This document shows, one piece after another, positions 36,501-47,900 of a DNA stretch of 64,000 nucleotides. A program made the position numbers and the translations under genes. Each line of letters opens with the position of its first letter. Position 1 is the stretch's first letter. Below the pieces are notes generated by a model. That model made no database searches. It was not told where the DNA came from and saw only the letters and a program-made list of their open reading frames with translations. This DNA comes from Cristatella mucedo (lineage: Eukaryota > Bryozoa > Phylactolaemata > Cristatellidae), in contig WPIO01000107.1 in assembly GCA_009760855.2 (NCBI GenBank), positions 1 through 64,000 of the forward strand. Reading direction: 5' to 3'.

Positions 36501-38035
36501 TTATGAGCCTCATATCCATGGGTAACAGGTCGAGCCAAGCATCCTGCTATGGGATTGAGGCACTAGATGTAAATTCAAACTGCACGAAATGCGAAAGCTC
36601 ATGAGCACAGTTTGACCCCTTCAACTTTTTTCACAAGAAGTGACAGCCTTAAGGTTGCATGAATATGGCATATCTTTGCTTCCCTTTACTACTTGTATGC
36701 ATTCAATTCTTAGTAACATTGAGATGCACAAGAGGTTAGTACAACGACGGAACCTAGGCACGTATATATGTGGATGCCGATAGTAAAGCATGCTGGCTAG
36801 ATGAGACCACGGTTCACTGCATCTACAAACACGAATCGGCAGGGTAGACCATACATAATGGTCAAAAAAGATTAGCAGCAGCTATCTATGTGTGACTACG
36901 CAAGTGTACACAGAATCCACGTTACCAGGAAAAAATTACTTCGTTCGGGGCAATCACTCAAAGAACACATTGGTTAACATAAGTCACGAACAGCCAACCG
37001 AACCACACGAGCATAGTTTTTCAAGCAGACCTACTATTCGGTTGGCTTTCCTGGCCGGATACACACTATATCCAAATAAGTTAATTGCAGCACGAGTTGT
37101 GGTGAATGCGACCCAATAAGAGCCTGATATCCACGGGTGACAATTAATGCAAGGCGTCCTGCTACAGCAGTAAGGCACATGCTGGACATGCAAATCGCAC
37201 GAGCTGCCAAAGCTCATAAACACAGTCGTACACGCTCAACTGTATTCACTAGGATTGTCAGCTAAGTTTGTTGCATTTAATTAGCTTCCCTTAGCTGGAT
37301 ATTCCTACATGCATGCATGTAATCATTGCCAACAGTGAGATGCACGAACGGTTGAGTGGAAGGACGGGAGCCAGGCCTATAAATATGAGGATGCAGACGG
37401 CATAGCAGGCTACCAAGGACGGACTTCGGTACATTGTCTACAAGCACGTACGGCGAATAGAACATAAATAAGGTCGTGTTCAAAATAAATTAGAGGCAGA
37501 ATGAATAGTGCAACTACTTAAGTCCACACAGAATACACTTTACATGGACCTAATGCACACTTTAACGCAAACACTTGAAGAACTGATCGGTCAACATAGT
37601 TTAGGAACAGCCAACAGACTCACTCAGCATAGTTTTTCAGTAGACACAATATTTGTTCGGCTGTCCTTGCCAGAATAACCAAACATTCTCAATTGTCGAC
37701 CGCATTTTGCATAGCTACAAATGGTACCAGTGCGAGCCTCACATCCACTGGTAACAGGTCGAGCAAAGCTTCCTGCTATGTAAATGAGACACACGCAGTA
37801 AACGCGAATACCTCGAAGTACGAAAGCTCATGAGCACAGTTGCTTACGATAAAATGTGTGCACCTGTAGTGACAGTCTAAACTGTTGTATGCAATCAGAA
37901 TCCCTTTGAAGGCAATTCCTACAATACATGCATTAGTCCTTGGTAACAGTGAGATGCACAAACAGGGTGTGAGGAAGGACTAGAAACGAAACGTGTATGT
38001 ATTAGGATGCCGAAGGTAGAGCGGGCGACAAGGAA
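33538..38035 (+). repeat. Array copy 9
   Basis: Full-length unit, 4498 bp. P covers about 33574-35100. Boxes lie near 35268 (A), 35778 (B), 36395 (C), 37009 (D) and 37625 (E). Diverged like copies 7 and 10. It keeps the 16-bp palindrome TACATGCATGCATGTA at 37306-37321 and CCTATAAATATGAGG just after 37377. Confidence 0.92.
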
Positions 38036-41000
38036 AAGGCCTCGTTAAACTGCATCCACATGCACAATGAGATTGGCATAAGGCTGTTTAGGTAGCTGCC
38101 ATGAGATAGATAAACCTCCTTAGTCCTAGCAATCCTACTATGTGACCACAACAGATGTGATAGCAACCAATACACAAGGTTAACAGCCATCAGCTCAGAC
38201 TTAAAAAAAAAGCAAAGATGTAAGCTTTAATTGCCATCCACGTGTAAATACTTACGCAGCTTATGCCACGAGGACGGATCTAATTCTGCCAATAGCTAAT
38301 GTTGGGGGGAAGTTCAAATGATGATGTAAGCATAGGACTGAGAATATTCGTCGACGAACTGAAGTCAAGTGGCAAGCCTGCTTAACCTCTCTGTGCCTTT
38401 CCTAGCTCTCCGAAAAGATCAGCGAATCCTGGGAAAATAGAACTCTCGTGTCACCAGATGCCAGGAAGGTAAAAACTTTACAAGGCAGCTTATCAGAGTT
38501 GTTCCAGCACGTCAAGCTCTTGCCCATCAGAAGTAGTCTCATGATAATGGAGGCGTTTCGGAATGCACGTGATGTACCATCTGAATCGTTTCAAGGCAAA
38601 GACAAAACTTGGGAGCAGCCACTTTCTAATTGTGGACGAGGGTTTCTTGCTCCATGGTAGCTCCAACAGTCGAGATACAAGACAAATTGAGTTTAGGACT
38701 GGACCACAAAAAGCAATGAAAACTGTAAACCCGAGGATGTAGAGATCGAAATCGGAGTCCACGTGTGTCAATCACGTCGCAAACCCTGTCAGTAGAGGAT
38801 ATGAGGTTTTACGAGTAACAAGTGAACGGTTTGAAACGAACAGGGCGTTTTACGACGCTTGGACAAGCACGGGAAAATAACTGACAGGTGGGTAGAATCC
38901 CACTAAGTTAGATGCCTAGTAGTGTAGAATACAAATTTGAAGTCGATGCTTTGCTTGACTCTGAGTATCGGCTGGTCGCATACAAGTGGTTTAATGTTGT
39001 TACCGGGATACTCGTGATATAAAAACACCGAATCCCACAAGCTGGCTTTAAGAGTCTGCTTGCTCAGGCCGGTGGGCAAGAGCAAAGCGACATGAAAATG
39101 TCAAGACAGGATGTTATAAGTGCGTAGGCCAATTCTATAATTATATTCCGTCCTAAGCAGGTAAGAATACCTGCAATCCTATTTGGTTTGTAAGTAGGTT
39201 GAAAGAAGGCATACCTTCTGGTAAGCAGATGTGGTTATCTGATAGCCTCCAATTTTCAGCTGGAAACATAGCAATTATGCAGAAAGAACACCAAGTACCA
39301 CGAAAAGGCCGATTGTTCAGTTTTAAATATGTACTTTCCAAACACAGTGGCTTTGGCCATAATCTTTTAGCAGCTATAATTCTTGTAACTTCGACAGTTG
39401 GCTATCGTCTATATGTTTTTACCTGAAGAACATGCAGCAAGTGAGCGAAAACGGTCGACTATGTGGGATGCCCTGCAAAAATCTTCGCCAATGTAGGATC
39501 GGACAAAGTAAGCAGACAGCATGTGCTTTAGAGAAAGCTTTATTAAGTGGTTAGTGCTGACATGCTTAAGGACAATGAGGGTTAAATACTAAAAGGTAAC
39601 ATACATAAGATCGACGTTCATGATAAAGCAGCTGCTGAATGCATATTTCAACTAGTTATTTGGTACCAGAAAACACTTCACGTCGACTTAATACAATCTT
39701 TGGGCAAAAACTAAAAAGACTAACCAGCCACAACAGGTAACAAAAAGCCAACAGAACAACAAGAGCATAGTTTATTTAGCAGGCACTACCTCGGTTTGGA
39801 TTACCTTGCTAGATACACAGATCCTCCTCAAAAGTCTCCTGCAGAGCACATGGTGGCGATTTCTATCCGAGCGAGCCTCATTTGCGTTGGGGACAGGGCT
39901 AGCAAAGCTTCCTGCTATGAAATTGAGGTAAACGCAGTGGATGCAAATCATAGGAACTGGAAAAGAAATTGAGCACAGTCGCACACGACCAATTGTATGC
40001 AGCAGGAGTGACTTTCTAAAGGGTGGCTTGAAATCAGCATCCCTTCTCTGGCTATGCCTACCTACATGTCTATTATCCTTGGCTTCAGTGAGATGCACAA
40101 AGGGGTGAGTAGAAGAACTGGAACTAGGCCTGTATATATTATCATGCCGGAGGTATAGCAGGCTGTCAATGTGGGACATCGCTACACTGCATCAAAATCT
40201 ACGAGTGGGAAGGCGTGGCAGGACACTCATTAGAACAGATCGGTCAACATAGGTTACTAAGAGCTAACGGAACATTACGAGCCTAGTTTTTAGAGCAGAC
40301 ACATTCTCCGATTGTATTATATTGTCACATACACAGAACATCTACATGGATCAACTGCTGCTCGCAGGGTGGAAAATGCTAACCATATGAGCCCTATGTC
40401 CACGGGTAACAGGTAGATCCAAGCATCCAGGTATAGGGTTGAGGCACTAGCTGTAAATTCAATTTGCACGAAATGCGAAAGCTCATGAGCACAGTTTCAC
40501 CCCTTTAACTGTATTTACCAGAAGTGACAGTCTAAACGGTTGCATGAATATGGCATCTCTTTACTTCATTTTACTACTTGCATGCGTACAATTCCTAGCA
40601 ACAGTGGGATGCACAATGGGTTACTACAAGGACGGAAACTAGGCACGTATATATGGGATGCCGAAAGCAAAGCATGCTGGCAAGATGGGACTTCGGTTCA
40701 CTGCATCTACAAGCACGATTGTGCGGGGTAGACCGTAGATAATGGTCAAACAAGATTAGCAGTATAATTCTAAATGTGACTTCGCAAGTGCACACAGAAC
40801 TACCGTTACCAGGAAATGATAATTTGTTCGGCGCAAACACTCAAAGAACGCATCGGTTAACGTAGGCCACAAATAGCCAACCAAACCACACGATCATAGA
40901 TTTTTTCAGCAGACGTAATCTTCGGTTGGCATTCCTGGCCAGATGCACAGGATATCCAAAAATGTCTACTGCAGCACGAGTGGTAGTGAATGCGACCCAA

Positions 41001-41252
41001 TGAGAGCCTCATATCCACGAGTGACAGGTAAAGCAAAGCGTCCTGCTACAGCAGTGAGGCACACGCTGGACATGCAAATCACACGAGCTGCAAAAGCTCA
41101 TAACCACAGTCGTACACGCTCAACTGTATTAACCAGGATTGTCAGCTAAGACAGTTGCATGCAATTAGCTTCAATTAGCTGGATATTCCTACATGCATGC
41201 ATGTAATCCTTGGCAACAGTGAGATGCACGAACGCTTAAGTGGAAGGACGGG

Positions 41253-42776
41253 TCGTGGCGGACCAGCTGAACTCATATATCAAAACCTCACACCTTGCTA
41301 GTAAGTTCCAGTCTGGCTTTAGAGCTAATCACTCTACAGAGTCAGCATTGCTTCGGGTATACGACGACCTACTTAGGAATGCAGTCGTGGTAAAGTGTCT
41401 CTACTTGTGTTGCTCGATCTTTCGGCTGCTTTTGATACCATCGATCACAAAGTTCTTCTAGAGAGCCTCTCATCTCGCCTGGGCATCACTGGCACTGCTC
41501 TGCAGTGCTTCAGGTCCTATCTCAGTTGGAGACTCCAGAGTATTGACGCGAATGGACAAAGATCATCTGAAGTACCTCTGAAATATGGAGTACCTCAGGG
41601 CTCAGTGCTAGGTCCGGATCTTTTCACGGTTTATACTCTGCCTCTTGCTGATGTGATTGCCAAGCACAATCTAGGCTTTCACTTCTATCAGATGACACTC
41701 AGTTGTACCTTTGCTTTGATCCTTCCCAGCCTTCGAGCACCTCCAATTCTCTAAACTCACTAGCAGCATGCATTGATGACATCCGCACATGGATGGAAGC
41801 AAATTTTTTAAAACTTAACGACGATAAAACTAACTTACTAGTTATGGGCAAACAAAGTGTGACTCAGAGATTGGAAAGGCTGACTCTCAAAATTGGCTCT
41901 AACAGCATATCTCCAGTTGAATCAGCTCGAAATCTAGGCGTCACATTCCAAAGCAACCTCTCGTAAGACGACCATATCAACTCCACTGTCAAATCCGCCT
42001 ATTTTCAGCTTCATAGCATTGCTAAAATTCAGTCCTGTTTAGATAAAGATACCACGTCCAAGTTGGTCCATGTATTCGTTGCATCCCGTCTCGACTTCTA
42101 CAATTCACTGCTCACTGGCCTACCAGCATGTGCGATCAGGCGATTGCAGCTGGTGCAAAACTGTGCTGCTAGGCTTGTCTGTTGTGAGCGTCGCAGTTGC
42201 CACATTACTCCACTTCTCGCCAACCTGCACTGGCTACCAGTCAAGCAACGGATTGACTTTAAGGTTTTGTCCCTTACTTTTAGGTCCCTTCATTCTATGG
42301 CTCCAGCCTATCTGTCAGATATGGTACCCCATCAGACTAAGCATTGTTCCACCCGCTTTACGGAATCCAACAGTCTAGAAATACCTCATACAAACCTTAA
42401 ATCCTTTGGAGACCGTGCATTTAGTTCATACGCTCCTAAAGCCACGAAGTCCCTCCCGACCTACGTCAGAACATCCCCTGACCTGACCACATTTAAAAGG
42501 AACCTAAAAACTCACCTATTTAGGACAGCATTCAGTGGGTCCCTGTGATTCGTCCTTGATGTGCTTATGCGTGCTGACACTGTGCATGCTGCCACTTACC
42601 ACATTTGCATGCTGACCCTTTGCATGTCACCCCTAACCATGTTATTTATTTCTTTTGTTTTTTCAAACATGATTTTACTTACCATTCAATTGCATTTCAC
42701 TTTACAGCCAATGTAAAGCGCCTGGAGAGATTAAGTTCTCTGAGGGCTCTTTATCAAGTGAATTATTATTATTACT
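41253..42776 (+). mobile_element. CR1/L2-like retrotransposon, 5'-truncated copy 1 of a tandem pair
   Basis: Inserted in monomer D exactly between GGAAGGACGGG and AACCAG. It starts inside the RT domain (VVADQLNSYIKTSHLASKFQ) and ends with the family 3' end: AAAGCGCCTGGAGAGATT, a hairpin with AATCTCT/GAGGGC-type arms, then ATTATTATTATT. No clear target-site duplication flanks the pair. The 3' UTR lies from 42549 to about 42776. Confidence 0.9.
41255..42548 (+). pseudogene. Reverse transcriptase pseudogene (CR1/L2-like), copy 1
   Basis: RT motifs are recognisable but spread over three phases. The frame changes near 41385-41395, before VLLDLSAAFDTIDHKVLLES, and again near 41690. There one base is lost in the catalytic box, so FYADD becomes FYQM. 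A stop follows NLS at 41966, after which the C-terminal part reads on from about 42063 (LVHVFVASRLDFYNSLLTG and LHWLPVKQRIDFKVLSLTF). It lacks the N-terminal RT fingers and the endonuclease, which are lost by 5' truncation. Not functional. Confidence 0.92.
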
Positions 42777-44308
42777 ACTCGTATATCGAAACCTCACACC
42801 TTGCTAGTAAGTTCCAGTCTGGCTTTAGAGCTAATCACTCCACAGAGTCAGCATTGCTTCGGGTATACAACGACCTACTTAGGAATGCAGACATGGGTAG
42901 AGTGTCTCTTCTTGTTTTGCTCGATCTTTCGGCAGCTTTTGATACCATCGATCACAAAGTACTTCTAGAGCGCCTCTCATCTCGCCTGGGCATCACTGGC
43001 ACTGCTCTGCAGTGGTTCAGGTCCTATCTCAGTGGGAGACTCCAGAGTGTTGACGTGAATGGACAAAGATCATCTGAAGAACCTCTAAAATATGGAGTAC
43101 CTCAGGGCTCTGTGCTAGGTCCGGTCCTTTTCACCGTTTATACTCTCCCTCTCGCTGATGTGATTGCCAAGCACAATCTAGGCTTTCACTTCTATGCGGA
43201 TGACACTCAGTTGTACCTTTGCTTTGATCCCTCCCAGCCTTCGAGCACCTCAAATTCTATCAACTCACTTGCTGCATGCATTGATGACATCCGATCATGG
43301 ATGGCAGCAAATTTTCTAAAACTAAACGATGATAAAACTAACTTACTCGTTATGGGCAAACCTAGTGTTATTCAGAAATTGGAAAGGCTGACTTTCAAAA
43401 TTGGCTCTGCCAGCATATCTCCAGTTGCATCAGCTCGAAATCTAGGTGTCATATTCCATAGCGACCTCTCGTTAGACGACCACATCAGCTCCACAGTCAA
43501 ATCAGCCTATTTTCAGCTTCATAACATTGCTAAAATTAGGGCTTGTTTAGATAAGGATACCACGTCCAAGTTGGTCCATGCATTCGTGACATCTCGTCTC
43601 TACTTCTGCAACTCACTGCTTACTGGCCTACCAGCATGTGCGATCAGGCGATTGCAGCTGGTGCAAAACTCTGCAGCTAGGCTTGTCTGTCGTGAGCGTC
43701 GCAGTTTCCACGTTACTCCACTTCTCGCCGACCTGCACTGGTTACCAGTCAAGCAACGGATTGACTTCAAGGTTTTGTCGCTCACTTTTAGGTCTCTTCA
43801 TTCTATGGCTCCAGCCTATCTTTCAGATATACTACCCCATCAGGCAAAGCATCGTACCACTCGCTTTTCGGAATCCAACAGTCTAGAAATACCTCGTACA
43901 AACCTTAAATCCTTTGGAGACCATGCATTTAGCTCGTATGCTCCCACAGCCTGGAACTCCCTCCCGACCTGCATCAGAACATCCCCTGACCTGACCACAT
44001 TTAAAAGAAACTTAAAAACATACCTATTTAGGACAGCATTTAGTGGGTCCTTGTGATTCGTCCTCGATGTGCTTTTGCGTGCTGACACTGTTCGTGTTGC
44101 CACTAACCACATTTGTATGCTGACCCAGTGCATGTAACCCCTAACCATGTTATTCCTTGTGTTTGTTTTTCAAGCATGATTTTACTTACGATTCTATTGC
44201 GTATCACTTTGCAGCAAATGTAAAGCGCCTAGAAAGAGATTAAGTTCTCTGAGGGCGCTTTATCAAGTGCAATATTATTATTATTATTATTATTATATTA
44301 CTATTATT
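42777..44308 (+). mobile_element. CR1/L2-like retrotransposon, 5'-truncated copy 2 of the tandem pair
   Basis: Follows the ATT tail of the first copy directly. It starts at TCGTATATCGAAACCTCACA, only about 25 bp further into the element than the start of copy 1. It ends with AAAGCGCCTAGAAAGAGATT, the GAGGGCGCTTTATCAAGTGC hairpin arm and an ATT tail to 44308, after which monomer D resumes at AACCAGTCCTGT. It is closer to an intact RT sequence than the other three copies in the window. Confidence 0.9.
42779..44056 (+). CDS. Reverse transcriptase, C-terminal part, open frame (CR1/L2-like)
   Basis: A 426-codon open stretch with the RT palm motifs in order: LLVLLDLSAAFDTIDH (catalytic Asp codon near 42923), YGVPQGSVLGPVLF, FHFYADDTQLYLCF (YADD at about 43193-43204) and FLKLNDDKTNLLVMG. 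The C-terminal RT-associated region follows: HWLPVKQRIDFKVLSLTFR, SMAPAYLSDILPHQ and TAWNSLPTCIRTSPDL, ending SGSL-stop. The frame stays open upstream to an ATG at 42605, but those codons are the 3' UTR and ATT tail of the preceding copy and are not part of the protein. The N-terminal RT region and endonuclease are missing, so it cannot retrotranspose by itself. In life the family polymerises cDNA at nicked target DNA. Confidence 0.85.
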   Translation, partial: SYIETSHLASKFQSGFRANHSTESALLRVYNDLLRNADMGRVSLLVLLDLSAAFDTIDHKVLLERLSSRLGITGTALQWFRSYLSGRLQSVDVNGQRSSEEPLKYGVPQGSVLGPVLFTVYTLPLADVIAKHNLGFHFYADDTQLYLCFDPSQPSSTSNSINSLAACIDDIRSWMAANFLKLNDDKTNLLVMGKPSVIQKLERLTFKIGSASISPVASARNLGVIFHSDLSLDDHISSTVKSAYFQLHNIAKIRACLDKDTTSKLVHAFVTSRLYFCNSLLTGLPACAIRRLQLVQNSAARLVCRERRSFHVTPLLADLHWLPVKQRIDFKVLSLTFRSLHSMAPAYLSDILPHQAKHRTTRFSESNSLEIPRTNLKSFGDHAFSSYAPTAWNSLPTCIRTSPDLTTFKRNLKTYLFRTAFSGSL

Positions 44309-44967
44309 AACCAGTCCTGTAATTATGAGGATGCAGATGGCATAGCAGGCTACCAAGGACGGACCTCGGTACACTGCATCTACAAGCACGTACGGCTGGG
44401 AGAACATAAATGAGGTCAACGTTCAAAATAGATTAGAGGCCAAATGAATAGTGCAACTGCTTAAGTGCACTCTGAATACACTTTACATGGACCTAATACA
44501 CACTTCAACGCAAACACTTGAAGAACCGCTCGGTCAACATAGTTTAGGAACAGCCAACAGAGCGACACGAGCATTGTTCTTTCAGTAGACACTATTTTTG
44601 TTCGGCTGTCCTTACCAAAAGAACCGAACATTCTCAATTGTCGACCGCATTATGCACGGCTACAAAGGGCACCAGTGGGAGCCTCACATCCACTGGTAAC
44701 AGGTCGAGCAAAGCTTCCTGCTATGTAAATGAGACACACGCAGTAAATGCAAATCACACGAACTGCGAAAGCTCATGAGCACAGTTGCTCACGATAACTT
44801 GTATGCACCTGTAGTTACAGTCTAAACGGTTGCATGCAATCAGAATTCCTTTGAAGGGAAATCCTACAATGCATGCACTAGTCCTTGGCAACAGTGAGAT
44901 GCACAAACGGGGTGTGAGGAAGGACTGGAAACGAAACCTGTATGTATTAGGATGCCGAAGTTAGAGC

Positions 44968-47900
44968 TGCTGCTTCCTTATAACGGACCTGGGGTCCTTG
45001 CTCCAAGGTAGCTCAAACAATAGAGATAGAAAACACATTGAGTTTTGGACTAGACCACAAAAAGCAATCAAAACTGTAATTTTGAGGAGGTAGAGATTGG
45101 TATCAGAATCCACGAGTGTTAAGCACGTCGCAAATCCTGTCAGTAGAGGATATGAGGTTTTGCGAGGTACAGAGGAACGGTTTGATGACGAACAGGGCGT
45201 TTTACAGAGCTTATAGAAGCACTCGAAAATATCTGTCAAATGGGTAGAATCCTACTCACTGAGTTTTCTAGTAGTGAAAGAAATAAATTCGAAGTTGATG
45301 CTTTGCTCTCATCGGAGTATCGGCGGGTTGCATACAAGTGGTTTGATGTGGCCACTGGGATACTCTTGGCATACAAACACTGATGTGCACAAGCTGGATT
45401 TAAGGGCCTGATCTCTCAGGCTGGTGGACAAGAGAGAGGTGCCGTCGAAATGTCAAGACACGATGTTCTAAGTGCGTCGACCGATTCTATTCCCATATTC
45501 CTTCCTAAGCAAGGAAGAATATCAGCAATGTTATGTGGTTTTCAGGTTTTCTGTAAGAAGGTAGACATGTCTGGGAAGTAGATGTGGTCACCTGATAGGG
45601 TTCAATTTGCAGCTGGAAACCAAGCTTTTACACAGAGAGAACTCAAAGTACTCTGGAAAGGCCAATTGTTGAGATTTAAATATGCAATTGCTAAACTAAG
45701 TTGCTTGGCCACAATCTTTGGGCCGCTTTTATTTTTTTCAACTGCGACAGTTGGCTGTCGTCTATAATGCCTACAACACAATTAGTAAGAGAGCGAAAGC
45801 CGTCGACTATGTGGATGCTTTAGAATAATCTTCTGCGATGTAGCATTGGAGAAAGTAAGCAGAGTACAGATGCTTTTGAGAAAGCTTTATAAGGGGTTAG
45901 CGCTGGCCTGCTTAAGGTCAGCACAGGTTAAATACTTAAAGGCAACATACATAAGGTCGCCGTTCATAATAGATCAGCTGCTGAAGGCATGTTTCGATTA
46001 GATAATTGCACACAGAACACACATCAGGTGGACCTAATACAAGCTTTGGGGGAAACACTAGAAGAACCAATTAGCCGCCATAGGTTACAAAAAGCCAACA
46101 AAACATCTAGAGCATAGTTTTTTTTTAGCAGGCACTCTTTTCGTTTGAATTACCTTGGAAGATCCGCAGAACCTCCTTAAAAGTCTGCTGCTGCACGCAT
46201 GGTGATGAATTCTACCCGAGCAAGCCTCATATCCACTGGTAACAGGTCGAGCAAAGCTTTCTGCAACGACATTGATGCAAACGCAGTGAATGCAAATCAC
46301 ACGAACTAAAAAAGGACGTGATCACAGTCGCACGTGACCATCTGTTTGCACCAGTAGTGAAAGTCGGAACGGTCGCGTAAAATCCGTTTCCCTTAGCTGG
46401 GTTGTCCTACCTGCATGCATATAATCCTTGGGTACAGTGACATGTATGAACGGGTGAGTTGATTAACTGGAACCAGCCTATATATATATATATATATATA
46501 TGATAATGCTTGAGGAAAAGCAGGCTGTCAATGTGGGACATCGTTACACTGTATCTACGAGTGGGAAGGCGCGGCAGAACATTCATAGGAACCGATCGGT
46601 CAACATACTTTATGAAGAGCAAACGGAACCTCACGAGCATAGTTTTTACAGCAGACCAAATCTTAGTTTCGATTACCTTGTCAGATTCAAAGAACATCTA
46701 CACGAGTCTTCTGCAGCTGGCACGGTTGAAAATTGTAACCATGCGAGCCTCATATACATGGGTAACAGGTCGAGCAAAGCTTCCAGCTATAGGATTAAGG
46801 TGCTAGCAGTCATTTTAAATTGCACAAAACGCGAAAGCTTATGATTACAGTCGCACCCAGTGACCTGTATGTGCCAGGAGTAACAGTCTAAACGGTTACA
46901 TAAAATTGGCATCCCTTGGCTTCTTAATACTACTTCCATGCGTACAATTCTTAGCGACTTTGAGATGCACAAGGGGTGACTACAAGGGCAGAAAACAGGC
47001 ATGTATATATGAGGATGCCGACAGCGAAGCATTCAAGCAAGGTGAGACCTTATTACACTGCATCTATGAGCACGATGGGGCGATGTAGAACATACATAAG
47101 GTCAATGGTCAAAATAGATTAGCAGCAAAATTCATAGTGCGACTACTTTAGTGCACACAGAACACACTATACCAGGAATAAATTCTTGCTTTGGGGAAAA
47201 CACTTGAAGAACACATCAGTTAACATAGTTTACGAATGGCCAACTAAAAAACACGAGCATAGTTTTATCATAGACTCATTCAAACTAAAAAAACATGAGC
47301 ACAGTCGCGCACGACCAACGGTATGATCCTGGAGTGACTAACCAAACGGTCGAATGCAATCTGCATCCCTTTGCTGGGTAGTCCAACCTGCATGCGTTTA
47401 ATTCTTTAGTACAGTGAGATGCACAAAGGGGTGAGAGGAAGAACTGGAACCAGGCCTGTATATATGATTATGCCGGAGGCAAAGAAGGCTGCCAAGGTGG
47501 GACATCGTTACACTGCTTCTTCGAGCGGGAAGGCATGGCAGAACATTCATAAGAACAGATCGGTCAACATAGGTTACGAAGATCCAACGCAACATCACGA
47601 GCACAGTTTTTACTGCAGATACTATCTTTGTTAGGATGACCTCATCAGATGCACAGAACACCTACGTGAGTCTTGTGCAGCTCGCAGGGTGGAAAATTCT
47701 AACCATGCGAGCCCCATATCCATGGGTAACAGGTCGAGCCAAGCATCCTGCTATAGGATTGATGCACTAGCAGTAATTTCAAATTGCACGAAATGCGAAA
47801 GCTCGCTAGCACAGTCGCACCCACTGAACTGTATGCACGAGGAGTGACAGTCTAAACGGTTGCATGAAATTGGAATCCCTTAGCTTCTCAATACTACTTC

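Larger units (their letters stand above)
38036..44967 (+). repeat. Array copy 10, interrupted by retrotransposons and lacking one monomer
   Basis: P covers about 38072-39596. Boxes lie near 39763 (A), 40279 (B/C hybrid), 40890 (D) and 44569 (E). Without the 3056-bp insertion (41253-44308) the copy measures 3876 bp, one monomer short. The monomer at 40279 begins like B and ends like C (GCACGTATATATGGGATGCC). The unit stops at TTAGAGC (44967), where it joins the inner part of the next P. Confidence 0.88.
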
